Position numbers and translations under genes: made by a program
Source: Candidatus Latescibacterota bacterium
Lineage (GTDB): Bacteria; Latescibacterota; Latescibacteria; Latescibacterales; Latescibacteraceae
NCBI GenBank assembly: GCA_016927495.1
Contig: JAFGMP010000067.1
Span: 1 to 32,934 of the forward strand
Direction of reading: 5' to 3'
DNA length: 32,934 bases
Notes under the pieces: model-generated
What the model saw: only the letters and a program-made list of their open reading frames with translations
What the model was told of the DNA's origin: nothing
Database searches by the model: none
Shown: positions 16,706 to 26,576 of the stretch, in pieces
How the letters are laid out: each line of letters starts with the position of its first letter
Numbering within the stretch: position 1 is the stretch's first letter

Positions 16706-18160
16706 ATGAAGCTGAATGAATTGTTTACGGGAATCGATAACATTGATTTGAGAGGTGATTCGAATGTTAACATTGAATCACTGCAGTACGATTCCCGAAA
16801 AGTTACCAACGGTTCACTCTTTATAGCCGTAAAAGGATTTACTATCGACGGTAATTCATTTATTGCCGATGCTGTTCGTAAAGGAACTGCGGCAATATTA
16901 ACCGCTGAGCCTTGTGAAATTGACACCATACCCGTAATTCGTGTTCCCGACATACGAAAGACTATGGCCATAGTTTCAGATCGCTTTTACGGCAGCCCCC
17001 AGAATGCACTCGTAATGACCGGTATTACCGGTACAAACGGGAAAACTACAACATCATACATGGTAAAATCTATTTTTGAGGCAGGTGGCTTCAGGTGCGG
17101 CCTTATAGGTACCATCAGTCATCTTGTGGCAGATAAAAAGATTCAGGCTTCAAATACAACTCCCGAAGCGCCGGATATTCATTCATATCTCGCATCGATG
17201 GTTGCCGCCCACCAGAGCGCCTGTGTAATGGAAGTGAGCTCTCATGCCCTTGAACTTTCGAGAGTGTATGGAATAAAATACAGGGCTGCGGCATTTACCA
17301 ATATTACAAGAGACCATCTTGATTTCCACGGCAGTATTGAAAGATATCTCGATGCTAAAAGTATTTTATTCAGCTCACTTCCGGGAGATTCTGCAGCAGT
17401 TATAAACCGTGATGACAGATATTCGGATCATATCATAAACGTTTCCAGAGATTGTGAGATTTTTACGTATGGATTCGATGATGTGAGCGATATCAGACCG
17501 ATTTCCTATGAATTAAATTCGAACGGTTCAAAGTTCAGGCTTTATGCGCCGGTCGGTGAGATTGAAGTATCGCTGAAAATTCCCGGACGATTCAATATAT
17601 CGAATGCTATGGCTGCAACGGGTATCGGTATAGCATGTGGTTTTCCGAAAGAAATTATTGCAAAGGGCTTTATGAATATGGAGCCGGTTAAAGGCAGGTT
17701 TGAAACGGTTGATGAAGGACAACCGTTTTCGGTTTTTATCGATTATGCCCATGCTCCCGATGCCCTGGAAAGGATTCTTACATCGGTTCGTGAGTTGACA
17801 TCAGGAAGGCTGATATCGGTTTTTGGCTGCGGAGGTGACCGTGACCGGGGCAAAAGGCCGATTATGGGTGAAATATCAACCCGTATAGCTGATGTAAGCG
17901 TAATTACTTCTGATAATCCGAGAAGTGAAAATCCAATGGATATAATACAGAATATATTGCAGGGAATATCCGGCAATAAAGGATATGAAATATTCCCCGA
18001 TCGTGCAGATGCAATTAAGTATGCGCTTGAAGCGGCAAATCCCGGCGATGCTGTGGTGATTGCAGGTAAAGGGCATGAAGACTACCAGGTTACAGGGACA
18101 GTGAGAAAACATTTTGACGATGCCGAAACTGCCCGTCAAATTCTCAGGTCATTGAAATGA
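16706..18160 (+). CDS. murE: UDP-MurNAc-L-Ala-D-Glu:meso-diaminopimelate ligase MurE
   Basis: MurE adds the third stem-peptide residue. From the ATG at 16706 the protein is 484 residues and starts MKLNELFTGI, like other MurE proteins. An ATG at 16670 would add 12 basic residues (MSKKSTREQKRI) directly after the inverted repeat. Neither has a clear ribosome binding site. Motifs are SLFIAVKG, the ATP-binding GTNGKTTT (109-116, K113), the TTPEAPDIH region, EVSSHAL, HLDFHGS, and D403-N-P-R406, the meso-diaminopimelate recognition motif, so the wall is probably DAP type. The end overlaps murF by 4 bases (ATGA). Confidence 0.95.
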   Translation: MKLNELFTGIDNIDLRGDSNVNIESLQYDSRKVTNGSLFIAVKGFTIDGNSFIADAVRKGTAAILTAEPCEIDTIPVIRVPDIRKTMAIVSDRFYGSPQNALVMTGITGTNGKTTTSYMVKSIFEAGGFRCGLIGTISHLVADKKIQASNTTPEAPDIHSYLASMVAAHQSACVMEVSSHALELSRVYGIKYRAAAFTNITRDHLDFHGSIERYLDAKSILFSSLPGDSAAVINRDDRYSDHIINVSRDCEIFTYGFDDVSDIRPISYELNSNGSKFRLYAPVGEIEVSLKIPGRFNISNAMAATGIGIACGFPKEIIAKGFMNMEPVKGRFETVDEGQPFSVFIDYAHAPDALERILTSVRELTSGRLISVFGCGGDRDRGKRPIMGEISTRIADVSVITSDNPRSENPMDIIQNILQGISGNKGYEIFPDRADAIKYALEAANPGDAVVIAGKGHEDYQVTGTVRKHFDDAETARQILRSLK

Positions 18161-19533
18161 AAGGTTATACAATGAACAGGCTTTTGCATAGCCTCAATAT
18201 TGATACAAGTCGATTTACCAATGATTTTCTTGGCCATGAAATATCCGGTGTATCGACCGATACGAGATTTATTAAAAAAGGCGATGTTTTTTTCGCTCTG
18301 AAAGGTCCCAGGTTTGATGGGGCAGATTATGTCGGACGTGCTTTTGATGCCGGCGCATCTTTATCTGTCGTCAACCAAAGTTCACGGGAGAAATTGTTAT
18401 CCTGGGATCGTGTTGTATATGTTGAAAATTCCGAACGTGCGCTTGGTTCTGCCGCAAGTGACTATCGTGAGTTGTTTATAGGTAAAGTGATCGGTTTAAC
18501 CGGAACAAGCGGCAAAACAACGGTCAAGGATATGATCAGCAAAATTCTCGGTGGTCAATTTCAGGTTCACAGTACTCAGGGGAATTTTAACAATCAGATC
18601 GGCCTGCCTCTGACGATATTCGGAATCGATGACTCCCACAACTGCGCCGTACTTGAAATGGGTATGAGCGCCCCCGGAGAAATTGCGTATCTCGCAAGTA
18701 TTGCAAGGCCGGACATCGGTGTGCTGTTAAATGTCGGTCCGGCACATTTGGAGTTTTTTGGAAGTATCGAAAAAATCGCCGATGCGAAAGCAGAACTTTT
18801 AGAATCACTTGGTGAAAATGGTACAGCAGTTGTAAACGGCGATGACACGTTAATTGAGTCGCGGTTATCGCGGTGCAAAGGAAAAATCGTAAAATTCGGA
18901 ATCAACAGAATGTATGACTTTAAAGGTGAAAATATAGTACTTCATCCGGATGGCTGCGCCTCATTTGATATAGAAGAATTTACAATAAAACTAAATGTTC
19001 CCGGTTCACACAATGTTTATAATGCTTTGGCTGCTTATGCTGTTGCAAGTATTCTGGGTGTGGATAAAATGAATATCGCCATGCAGCTTGAAAATATTAC
19101 CGCTTCTTCGATGAGAATGGAACGTATCGAGCGAGACGGTATTCTTTTCATAAATGATTCATATAATGCAAATCCTCTTTCAATGAAAGCCGCCGCCGAT
19201 GTTCTGAGGAACATGGAAAATGTGTCCGGTGGAAGGAAAATAGCCGTTTTGGGTGATATGCTGGAGCTTGGTGAGGGTTCGGAAAAAGCACACCGTGAGA
19301 TTGGCAGACTGTTTGGTTCTCTGGGAATAAACATGCTGTGTTTTGTCGGGAAATCGGCTGATTTTTATGCCGAGGGAGCATGGGAAAGCGGTATGCACCC
19401 GGATGATGTCATAATTTACGATCATGTGGATGATGCCGTGGAGTTTATAGAAAATGTGAAATGTCCCGGTGATATTATCCTCGTGAAAGGCTCACGTGCA
19501 CTGGGTATGGAAAAAGTAGTTAACAGATATTGA
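18157..19533 (+). CDS. murF: UDP-MurNAc-tripeptide:D-Ala-D-Ala ligase MurF
   Basis: MurF completes the pentapeptide by adding D-Ala-D-Ala. The 458-residue protein has the N-terminal substrate module (GVSTDTRFIKKGDVFFALKG, about 31-50), the ATP loop GTSGKTT at 116-122, the central AVLEMGMSAPGEI and NVGPAHLEFFGS, and the C-terminal INDSYNANPLSM, AVLGDMLELG and VKGSRALGME motifs. The ATG at 18157 overlaps murE by 4 bases. A second ATG five codons later (18172) is an alternative. The ddl gene that would supply D-Ala-D-Ala is not in the window. Confidence 0.97.
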   Translation: MKGYTMNRLLHSLNIDTSRFTNDFLGHEISGVSTDTRFIKKGDVFFALKGPRFDGADYVGRAFDAGASLSVVNQSSREKLLSWDRVVYVENSERALGSAASDYRELFIGKVIGLTGTSGKTTVKDMISKILGGQFQVHSTQGNFNNQIGLPLTIFGIDDSHNCAVLEMGMSAPGEIAYLASIARPDIGVLLNVGPAHLEFFGSIEKIADAKAELLESLGENGTAVVNGDDTLIESRLSRCKGKIVKFGINRMYDFKGENIVLHPDGCASFDIEEFTIKLNVPGSHNVYNALAAYAVASILGVDKMNIAMQLENITASSMRMERIERDGILFINDSYNANPLSMKAAADVLRNMENVSGGRKIAVLGDMLELGEGSEKAHREIGRLFGSLGINMLCFVGKSADFYAEGAWESGMHPDDVIIYDHVDDAVEFIENVKCPGDIILVKGSRALGMEKVVNRY

Positions 19534-19652
19534 AAACCGGCAGTAATACCGGGTATTGAATTGTAGAAGTTGAAAATAAGGATTTTAGATGCAACGGATT
19601 AACCGTTTATAAAGTTACTTTTTCATTTATTTGAAAAATTGGAAACAACTGA

Positions 19653-20744
19653 ATGTTTTATCATTTTCTGGTACCGCTGACCAAACATTTTACAGCTCTG
19701 AATATATTCAATTATATAACATTTCGGGCCGGTTATGCTATGGTTACCGCTTTGCTGATGTCGTTCATCCTCGGACCTATGATTATAAGAAAACTCCGTT
19801 CATGGCAGGTTCACGAATCTATCCGTCAAGATGGACCACAGAGTCATTTGGTTAAAGAGGGCACTGTTACCATGGGCGGATTGATCATAATCATGAGCGT
19901 AATTATACCGACACTTTTGTGGTCGAGACTTGACAACATGTATGTGCTGCTTACCCTTTTTTCCATAACCTGGATGGGTGCGGTAGGCTTTTTGGACGAT
20001 TACCTGAAAGCCAAACGAAAAATGAGAAAAGGTCTGGTTGCCAAATATAAACTTGTAGGACAGATTATACTCGGAATAATTATCGGCAGTATTATTTACC
20101 ATAATACCAATGGTAATCAGTATGCCATGATGACAATGATACCATTCACAAAGAATTATGCATTTAATTATTCTGCCTGGTATGTCTATATCCCCATGGT
20201 GATTCTTGTAATTACATCGGCATCCAATGCTGTGAACCTGACCGACGGCCTCGATGGGCTGGCAATCGGATTGGTTGCAATAGCTACCGGAACCTATGCC
20301 ATTGTATGCTATGTTTTAGGCCGATCGACGACTGCCGAATATCTGAATGTCTTTTATCTTCCCGGCTGCGGTGAATTGACTGTGGTCAGCCTTTCGATAG
20401 TAGGCGCTGCTCTCGGTTTTCTCTGGTTTAATTTTCATCCTGCAAAAGTATTTATGGGAGACACCGGCGCTCTTGCTTTGGGAGGGGCGTTGGGAACAAT
20501 GGCGATATTAAGCAAAACGGAGATACTTTTAATCATTATAGGTGGTGTGTTTGTTTTCGAGGTAGTATCGGTAATTATTCAGGTATCGTCATATAAACTC
20601 AGGAAAAAGCGTGTATTCAGGATGGCTCCTCTTCACCATCATTATGAACTTAAGGGTTGGGCGGAGGAAACGGTGGTTGTAAGGTTCTGGATCGTTGGTT
20701 TTTTTCTGGCCGTTATAGCATTAACAACGTTCAAGATACGATAA
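19653..20744 (+). CDS. mraY: phospho-MurNAc-pentapeptide transferase MraY
   Basis: MraY transfers phospho-MurNAc-pentapeptide to undecaprenyl phosphate, making lipid I in the inner membrane. The 363-residue polytopic protein aligns end to end with the family: NYITFRAGYAMVTALLMSF near the start, IRQDGPQSHLVKEGTVTMGG, the catalytic DDYLKAKRKMRKGL, NAVNLTDGLDGLAIG, FMGDTGALALGG and APLHHHYELKGW. The start at 19653 gives the N-terminal length expected from E. coli MraY. It lies about 120 bases after murF and 12 bases before ftsW. The usual murD between mraY and ftsW is absent. Confidence 0.97.
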   Translation: MFYHFLVPLTKHFTALNIFNYITFRAGYAMVTALLMSFILGPMIIRKLRSWQVHESIRQDGPQSHLVKEGTVTMGGLIIIMSVIIPTLLWSRLDNMYVLLTLFSITWMGAVGFLDDYLKAKRKMRKGLVAKYKLVGQIILGIIIGSIIYHNTNGNQYAMMTMIPFTKNYAFNYSAWYVYIPMVILVITSASNAVNLTDGLDGLAIGLVAIATGTYAIVCYVLGRSTTAEYLNVFYLPGCGELTVVSLSIVGAALGFLWFNFHPAKVFMGDTGALALGGALGTMAILSKTEILLIIIGGVFVFEVVSVIIQVSSYKLRKKRVFRMAPLHHHYELKGWAEETVVVRFWIVGFFLAVIALTTFKIR

Positions 20745-20756
20745 CATGGAGCAAAA

Positions 20757-21896
20757 ATGAAAAATCAGTCAATTGACATCTGGCTACTTACATCAGTGTT
20801 AATTCTTGCCGGAATCGGCCTTGTAATGGTATACAGTTCCAGTATGTATCTGTCCATGAACGAGGATGGCAGTGGATCGTTTTATATAAAAAAACAGGCG
20901 ATACGGCTTATGATAGGGCTTTTCATGATGATGTTCCTTACAAAAGTTAACTATCGGGGGTATTCGAAGATCGCTCCGATACTTCTGGTTGTCGGGTTCA
21001 TATTGCTGGTGATGCTTCTGGTTAAAAAACATGTAACCGGTGATGTCGAACGCTGGTTGAGAATCGGAGGAGTCGGATTTCAACCCTCTGAATTCATGAA
21101 GATATTTCTCATCATGTACCTTGCATCTGCCATTTCCGGTATGGGTGATAAAATCAGGGAATTTACCAAAGGATTTTTACCGCTTCTGGCCATAATCGGA
21201 ATAACTTTTGTGCTGGTAGTTCTCCAGCCAGATCTCGGTATTTCGGGGCTGATACTTGTTACCGGATTGTATATTCTTTTTATCGGCCATGCAAAATTAT
21301 CACACATATTGCTGGTGACAATTCCTGCTGTTTTTTCAGTAATTTTCATTGTCAATACAGTACCATACATGAAACAACGCTGGGATGTGTTTATGCATCC
21401 CGAAAACAATCCTGATGCTGCCTGGCAGATTACGCAATCGGTTATCGGCATCGGAAGCGGTGGTATGTTCGGTGTGGGTCTCGGAAACAGCAGACAAAAA
21501 TTTCTTTTCCTGCCTGAGAGTCATACTGACTTTGTATTTTCGATTTTTGCGGAGGAACTTGGGTTTGTCGGTACTGTAACTATGATGGTTCTGTTGTTTG
21601 TACTTATTTACCGGGGATTTGCAATTGCCCGACAGGCACCCGACATGTTTGGATTTCTTCTGGCATCGGGTATATCGACTATGATCGGATTTCAGACATT
21701 TATCAATATCGGAGTTACTACTGCACTGCTGCCGACGACAGGTATGACTCTGCCGTTTATATCGTATGGCGGCTCATCCCTGCTTCTTCTGTTTTGTTCG
21801 ATTGGAATTCTTCTCAATATCTCGAAACAGGGTTGTTATGAGCGCAGATTATCACAGGAATTTGGCATACGTCTTCACAGGAGAGCGATGGCATGA
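20757..21896 (+). CDS. ftsW: SEDS peptidoglycan glycosyltransferase FtsW
   Basis: FtsW polymerises lipid II at the septum together with FtsI. The 379-residue protein has about ten membrane helices and SEDS signatures: GLVMVYSSS near the N-terminus, the catalytic-loop region VERWLRIGGVGFQPSEFMKI, VVLQPDLGI, LPESHTDFVFSIFAEELGFVG, and GVTTALLPTTGMTLPFISYGGSS near the C-terminus. Its place before murG favours FtsW over the elongation protein RodA. The ATG has GGAG about 5 bases upstream, and the end overlaps murG by 4 bases. Confidence 0.95.
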   Translation: MKNQSIDIWLLTSVLILAGIGLVMVYSSSMYLSMNEDGSGSFYIKKQAIRLMIGLFMMMFLTKVNYRGYSKIAPILLVVGFILLVMLLVKKHVTGDVERWLRIGGVGFQPSEFMKIFLIMYLASAISGMGDKIREFTKGFLPLLAIIGITFVLVVLQPDLGISGLILVTGLYILFIGHAKLSHILLVTIPAVFSVIFIVNTVPYMKQRWDVFMHPENNPDAAWQITQSVIGIGSGGMFGVGLGNSRQKFLFLPESHTDFVFSIFAEELGFVGTVTMMVLLFVLIYRGFAIARQAPDMFGFLLASGISTMIGFQTFINIGVTTALLPTTGMTLPFISYGGSSLLLLFCSIGILLNISKQGCYERRLSQEFGIRLHRRAMA

Positions 21897-22987
21897 GAAT
21901 AATGTTTGCCGGGGGCGGAACCGGAGGACATATATATCCAGCTCTTGCGGTGGCTGAAGAAATAAAACAAAAAAGGCCTGAAACCGAATTCCTTTTTGTG
22001 GGCGGAACGCGCGGCGTGGAGCAAAAAATTATCAGCAGTTCCGGTTTTCCGGTGAAAACAATTCCCGTTACGGCGTTACCCAGAACGCTGTCGCCTGATA
22101 TCTTCAGTTTTATCGGCAGGCTGGGTGTATCGATTATCAAGTCACGGAGTTACATACGAAAATTTAAGCCCGGAGTAATTATGGCAACCGGAAGCTATAT
22201 ATCGGGCGCTTCCATGATTGCGGCAATTAGCCTTGGTGTGCCCGTCGTGATACAGGAACAAAACTCATTTCCGGGAATTACCAACCGAAAACTCGGACGA
22301 TATGCCAAAATTGTGTTTCTCGGATTCGAAGATGCGGGAAAATATTTCGGTACTAATTCCGAAGTTCATGTAACCGGAAATCCGGTCAGAAAAGACATTG
22401 GAGCGGAACCTCGTGAAACCTCTGCTCAGGCATTCGGTTTTGATCCGACACGTAAAACCGTATTTGTTTTCGGTGGAAGCCAGGGAGCCCAAAAGATTAA
22501 CAAAACATTTTCCGAAATAGTTGAATCCATTGCGGATAGCGGTATTCAGGTTTTATGGCAAACCGGAGAAAAAAATGCAGCTAAATGGGCATCTTATGAT
22601 GGCAGTGCTGATGGCAGAATCAGAACATACCGCTATATAGACAACATGGCCCAGGCTTATGCCGCATCCGACCTTGTTGTTGCCCGTGCAGGGGCGATGA
22701 GTATAACGGAAATAACCGTTTGCGGCCTGCCTGCTGTTTTTGTTCCATTGCCGACGGCTGCCGCAAATCATCAGGAGCATAACGCCCGTACCCTGGTTAA
22801 TGCCGGCGCGGCGTCGGTCATTTTCGAACGGGAACTCACACCCAGGTTGCTGGAACAGGAAATTACACGTATAGTAACATCTGATGAACGTTTGGCTGTT
22901 ATGTCAAAAGCATCGGCGAAGCTGGGAAAGAAAAATGCGGCAAGAACCATTGCCGGTATCCTTATCGACCGGTACGGTCAGAATTAG
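21893..22987 (+). CDS. murG: UDP-GlcNAc:lipid I N-acetylglucosamine transferase MurG
   Basis: MurG converts lipid I to lipid II on the cytoplasmic face of the inner membrane. The 364-residue GT-B protein starts MRIMFAGGGTGGHIYPALAVAEE, the lipid-binding G-loop. It has VIQEQNSFPGITNR (about 121-134), the second G-loop FGGSQGAQKIN (about 198-208), and the UDP-GlcNAc site VARAGAMSITEI followed by AAANHQEHNA. GGAGAG lies just before the ATG, and the ftsW stop overlaps by 4 bases. Confidence 0.97.
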   Translation: MRIMFAGGGTGGHIYPALAVAEEIKQKRPETEFLFVGGTRGVEQKIISSSGFPVKTIPVTALPRTLSPDIFSFIGRLGVSIIKSRSYIRKFKPGVIMATGSYISGASMIAAISLGVPVVIQEQNSFPGITNRKLGRYAKIVFLGFEDAGKYFGTNSEVHVTGNPVRKDIGAEPRETSAQAFGFDPTRKTVFVFGGSQGAQKINKTFSEIVESIADSGIQVLWQTGEKNAAKWASYDGSADGRIRTYRYIDNMAQAYAASDLVVARAGAMSITEITVCGLPAVFVPLPTAAANHQEHNARTLVNAGAASVIFERELTPRLLEQEITRIVTSDERLAVMSKASAKLGKKNAARTIAGILIDRYGQN

Positions 22988-23008
22988 TTAATAAGTTAAG
23001 GAGTAATA

Positions 23009-24409
23009 ATGCTTTTAGGACCGCTTACACAGCATGTTAAAAATATACATCTGATAGGAATCGGTGGCTCAGGAATGAGCGGTATCGCTGAAATTCTTGT
23101 AAATTTGGGATTTACGGTTACCGGTTCTGATTTACGGTCCACAACGGTGACGGAACGTCTCGAATTTTTTGGGGCACGAATTTTTATTGGTCATATCGCT
23201 GAAAATATTACAGGATGTGATGTCGTAGTATATTCTTCAGCCGTAAAAAAGGACAATCCCGAAATCATTGCCGCACGGGAACGTAAAATTCCTGTAATAG
23301 GCAGGCCTGAAATGCTTGCCGAACTCATGAGAATGAAATATGGGATTTGTATTGCTGGCACACATGGGAAAACTACAACGACCTCGATGACCGGCAGGGT
23401 GTTGACTCAGGGAAATATCGATCCTACGATTATTGTGGGTGGTCGTGTGGAAGACTTCGGCGGGGGAGCAAAAATAGGCCAATCACATTACTTTGTGCTC
23501 GAAGCCGATGAATATGACCGGACATTTTTGAAATTGACACCTGTTATTGCGGTGGTTACCAATATCGATACCGATCATCTTGATTGTTATAAAAATTTGG
23601 AAGACATCAGATCGGCATTTCTTGAATTTGTCAATAAGGTGCCGTTTTACGGTTCGGTCATACTCTGTATCGATGATAACGGTGTGCAGAGTATTATACC
23701 CGGAATATCGCGCAGAATGGTATCGTACGGCATATCCCGTCAGGCGGAAATACGGGCGGACAATATTACCTTCAGTGGTACGGAATCGACATTCGATGTT
23801 TTCTGCCGGGGTTTATACTGCGGTAAAATCAACCTGAAGGTACCGGGTATACATAACATAAGAAATGCACTTGCAGCGCTTTCCGTCGGATATGAAATGA
23901 GTGTTCCTTTTGTAACAATTGCGGAAGCTCTTGGCGATTTCAAATCTGTGGGTCGTCGATTTGAGATCAAAGGCGAAGAAAACGGCATAATGGTTGTGGA
24001 TGATTTTGCCCATCATCCGACCGAAATAATTGCCTGTCTTGAGGGTGTCAGGGCAGGGTATGACAGACGTATTGTTGCGGTATTTCAACCTCATCTTTAT
24101 TCGCGTACAAAAGATTTTCATAAGGAATTCGGACGTGCATTCATGAATTCCGATGTTTTGGTTGTGACCGATGTTTACCCGGCGCGTGAAGAACCGGTCG
24201 AGGGTGTTACGGGCAAGCTTGTTTCGGATTCCGCACAGGCAGCAGGTCATCGTAATGTCAGCTATGTCGAAAACCGTGCCGATCTTGCCAATGCGGTGAA
24301 AGAGATAGTCAGAGAGGGCGATATCGTCATTACCTTTGGTGCTGGAGATGTCCATAAAACAGGAACCGAACTGCTGGAGTTGTTGAGAGTATCTGGAGTC
24401 AGAATTTAA
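23009..24409 (+). CDS. murC: UDP-N-acetylmuramate:L-alanine ligase MurC
   Basis: MurC adds the first amino acid to UDP-MurNAc. The 466-residue protein has the N-terminal Rossmann loop IGIGGSGMSGIAEIL (about 16-30), the ATP loop GTHGKTTTTS (117-126, K121), EADEYDRTFL, NIDTDHLDCY, and the C-terminal DDFAHHPTEI, FQPHLYSRTKDF and FGAGDVHKTG. AAGGAG lies about 7 bases before the ATG. In many bacteria murB and ddl follow; here ftsQ comes 26 bases later, so both lie elsewhere or are replaced. Confidence 0.97.
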   Translation: MLLGPLTQHVKNIHLIGIGGSGMSGIAEILVNLGFTVTGSDLRSTTVTERLEFFGARIFIGHIAENITGCDVVVYSSAVKKDNPEIIAARERKIPVIGRPEMLAELMRMKYGICIAGTHGKTTTTSMTGRVLTQGNIDPTIIVGGRVEDFGGGAKIGQSHYFVLEADEYDRTFLKLTPVIAVVTNIDTDHLDCYKNLEDIRSAFLEFVNKVPFYGSVILCIDDNGVQSIIPGISRRMVSYGISRQAEIRADNITFSGTESTFDVFCRGLYCGKINLKVPGIHNIRNALAALSVGYEMSVPFVTIAEALGDFKSVGRRFEIKGEENGIMVVDDFAHHPTEIIACLEGVRAGYDRRIVAVFQPHLYSRTKDFHKEFGRAFMNSDVLVVTDVYPAREEPVEGVTGKLVSDSAQAAGHRNVSYVENRADLANAVKEIVREGDIVITFGAGDVHKTGTELLELLRVSGVRI

Positions 24410-24435
24410 AATTTGATATATGCGGTAAAAATGTT

Positions 24436-25290
24436 ATGAAGAAAAAAACTAAAAGATCACAAAATTCACCGAGATGGAAACAGGATCAGGTTAAAATAAA
24501 ACGAAAACCTGTTAACACAAAACGTTCCGGTAAAAAGATCAGATTGCCCCAAATGCCTTCTGTTTCGGGATTGATCCGTTTTGTGATTTTAATCTTTTTG
24601 TTTTCGGCAGTTCTTTGGCTTGTGGGGAGACCTGTGGTCAGATCGATTGCATCGCATCCGGTTTTCAATGTTCGAGATGTCGTGGTTGAAGGAGCACAGT
24701 ATCTGAACGAGGAAGAAATAATTGAAACAGCATCGGTAGAATTAAACGCAAATATTTACGACATCGATATCGAACGGATTTCACAATCGCTGCAAAAAAC
24801 ATATACGGCTGAAGATTTCACCATTTTCAGACGTTTGCCGCATACGATAGTAATCGATATAACCGAAAGAAAACCGGTGGCCCTTTTAAATATGGACTCT
24901 ATGGTCGGAGTTGATGAAAATGGTGTGCCGCTTCCCCATATCGGCGCTGATCTTGTTGAGTCTTTGCCAATAATTACGGGAATAAAGAGCGTTTCGTCGC
25001 TTGCGGATTCGACCGTCAGGGCACGTTTGTTAACCGGATTGAATATGCTCAACAGTATTTCTGAAGATGCTCCTTCAGTGTACAAAAGAATTTCGGAAGT
25101 AGATGTAACAACCACGGCAAGTATGGGAATAAGTCTTGTCGACAACGGTATCGATGTGATTATCGGAGACAAAGATTGGAAACGCAAGATACCGACGCTG
25201 GCAAAAATAATCAACGAAGTAACCCGTCGCGATGATTCAATTAAAGCAGTTGATATTCGTTTCGGGGAAAAGATTTATGTAAAGAAATAG
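24436..25290 (+). CDS. ftsQ: cell division protein FtsQ (DivIB-like)
   Basis: FtsQ bridges early and late divisome proteins through FtsL and FtsB. This 284-residue protein has a very basic cytoplasmic tail (about 1-45, many K and R), one membrane helix at about 46-65 (SGLIRFVILIFLFSAVLWLV), a POTRA domain (about 74-145, with FNVRDVVVEGAQYLNEEEII and FRRLPHTIVIDITERKPVA), and a C-terminal beta domain ending IDVIIGDKDWKRKIPTLAKI and VDIRFGEKIYVKK. Order and architecture both fit FtsQ. The ribosome binding site is poor. Confidence 0.93.
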   Translation: MKKKTKRSQNSPRWKQDQVKIKRKPVNTKRSGKKIRLPQMPSVSGLIRFVILIFLFSAVLWLVGRPVVRSIASHPVFNVRDVVVEGAQYLNEEEIIETASVELNANIYDIDIERISQSLQKTYTAEDFTIFRRLPHTIVIDITERKPVALLNMDSMVGVDENGVPLPHIGADLVESLPIITGIKSVSSLADSTVRARLLTGLNMLNSISEDAPSVYKRISEVDVTTTASMGISLVDNGIDVIIGDKDWKRKIPTLAKIINEVTRRDDSIKAVDIRFGEKIYVKK

Positions 25291-25309
25291 ACGAGTTCAG
25301 GAGCCCGGA

Positions 25310-26548
25310 ATGAGTAGAGGAAATATAGTAGTTGGGCTGGATATCGGTACTACCAAAATAGCTGCGGTCATAGCAAGAATTGAAAATGACGGTACACCCT
25401 CTGTTATAGGAGTTGGAACAAGCCCTTGCGAGGGTCTGAAACGGGGTGTTGTGATCAGCCTGGAAAAGACTGTTGAGGCCATTGGAAAAGCGATAACGGA
25501 TGCCGAACTTATGGCGGGTATTGATGTTCAGGAAGCATATGTAGGCATAGCCGGTGATCACATAAAATCCCTGAATTCACGGGGTGTGATAGCAGTATCA
25601 CGGGCCGATCACACAATTACCGAAAAAGATATAGAACGCGTACTCGATGCCGCCAAAGCGATACGGCTTCCCGATGAACGTGAGATAATTCATGTTATTC
25701 CTCAGGAGTATATCGTTGATAACCAGGATGGGATACGAAATCCGCTCGATATTTCCGGTGTGCGTCTCGAAGCCGAAGTCCATATCGTAACAGGAATTAT
25801 GACATCCATACAGAATGTAGTAAAGTGTGTTAATCGTGCAGGATTGGAAGTAAGAGAACTGGTCCTCGAACCCCTTGCCAGTTCATATGCCGTACTTAGC
25901 AGTGACGAAAAGGAATTGGGTTGCGCTGTTCTTGATATAGGTGGGGGAACTACCGATCTGGCAGTATTCCATGCTGAAGCTATTCGATATACTTCTGTTA
26001 TAGGAATCGGAGGAAAGAATGTAACATCCGATATCGCCATAGGTTTAAGAACACCCGTTGATAATGCTGAAACAATAAAAATAGAACAGGGATATGCGCT
26101 TAAATCTCTTATCCCAAAAGATCAAATATTTGAAGTTCCCGGTACGGGCGGCAGAGAATCCCGAAAAGTATCGCTCGATATTATAGGCACCATTATCGAG
26201 CCCAGAATGGAGGAATTGTTCACTATCGCGAAACGAGAAATCGAGAAAAATGAGTATAAGGAACTGTTAGGCGCCGGAATTGTGCTGACAGGCGGGGCAT
26301 CTCTCATACGCGGATGTGCGGAGCTTGCGGAACAGGTTTTTGATATGCCTGCGAAAGTAGGATACCCAAAGGGATTTAGCGGAATCACCGATATAATCAA
26401 TAATCCTTCATATGCCACAGTCCTCGGGCTGATTCTTTACGGCTCCCAGGACGTAGAGGGCGGCGAACAATTCAGATCGCTGGCAAAAACAGGTACTTTG
26501 GAACGTACAATGGAATCTGTCAGAAAATGGTTTAAGGATTTTATTTAA
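25310..26548 (+). CDS. ftsA: cell division protein FtsA
   Basis: FtsA is the actin-like protein that tethers FtsZ to the membrane. The 412-residue protein has the phosphate-1 motif VGLDIGTTKIAAVIA (about 8-22), the FtsA-specific 1C subdomain (about 80-165, with VIPQEYIVDNQDGIRNP), phosphate-2 CAVLDIGGGTTDLAVF, and GIVLTGGASLIRG near residue 325. The C-terminus, TMESVRKWFKDFI, has the alternating hydrophobic and basic pattern of the membrane-targeting amphipathic helix. CAGGAG lies upstream of the ATG. It is followed by ftsZ after 28 bases. Confidence 0.97.
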   Translation: MSRGNIVVGLDIGTTKIAAVIARIENDGTPSVIGVGTSPCEGLKRGVVISLEKTVEAIGKAITDAELMAGIDVQEAYVGIAGDHIKSLNSRGVIAVSRADHTITEKDIERVLDAAKAIRLPDEREIIHVIPQEYIVDNQDGIRNPLDISGVRLEAEVHIVTGIMTSIQNVVKCVNRAGLEVRELVLEPLASSYAVLSSDEKELGCAVLDIGGGTTDLAVFHAEAIRYTSVIGIGGKNVTSDIAIGLRTPVDNAETIKIEQGYALKSLIPKDQIFEVPGTGGRESRKVSLDIIGTIIEPRMEELFTIAKREIEKNEYKELLGAGIVLTGGASLIRGCAELAEQVFDMPAKVGYPKGFSGITDIINNPSYATVLGLILYGSQDVEGGEQFRSLAKTGTLERTMESVRKWFKDFI

Positions 26549-26576
26549 GTATTCATAATAAAACAAGGGGTGAGTT

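Noticed and set aside
23813-24355. 180-codon open frame on the minus strand opposite murC
   Set aside because: It is antisense to conserved murC motifs, with no start signal or domain.
24410-24435. Remnant of murB or ddl between murC and ftsQ
   Set aside because: The gap is only 26 bases and shows no coding remnant.
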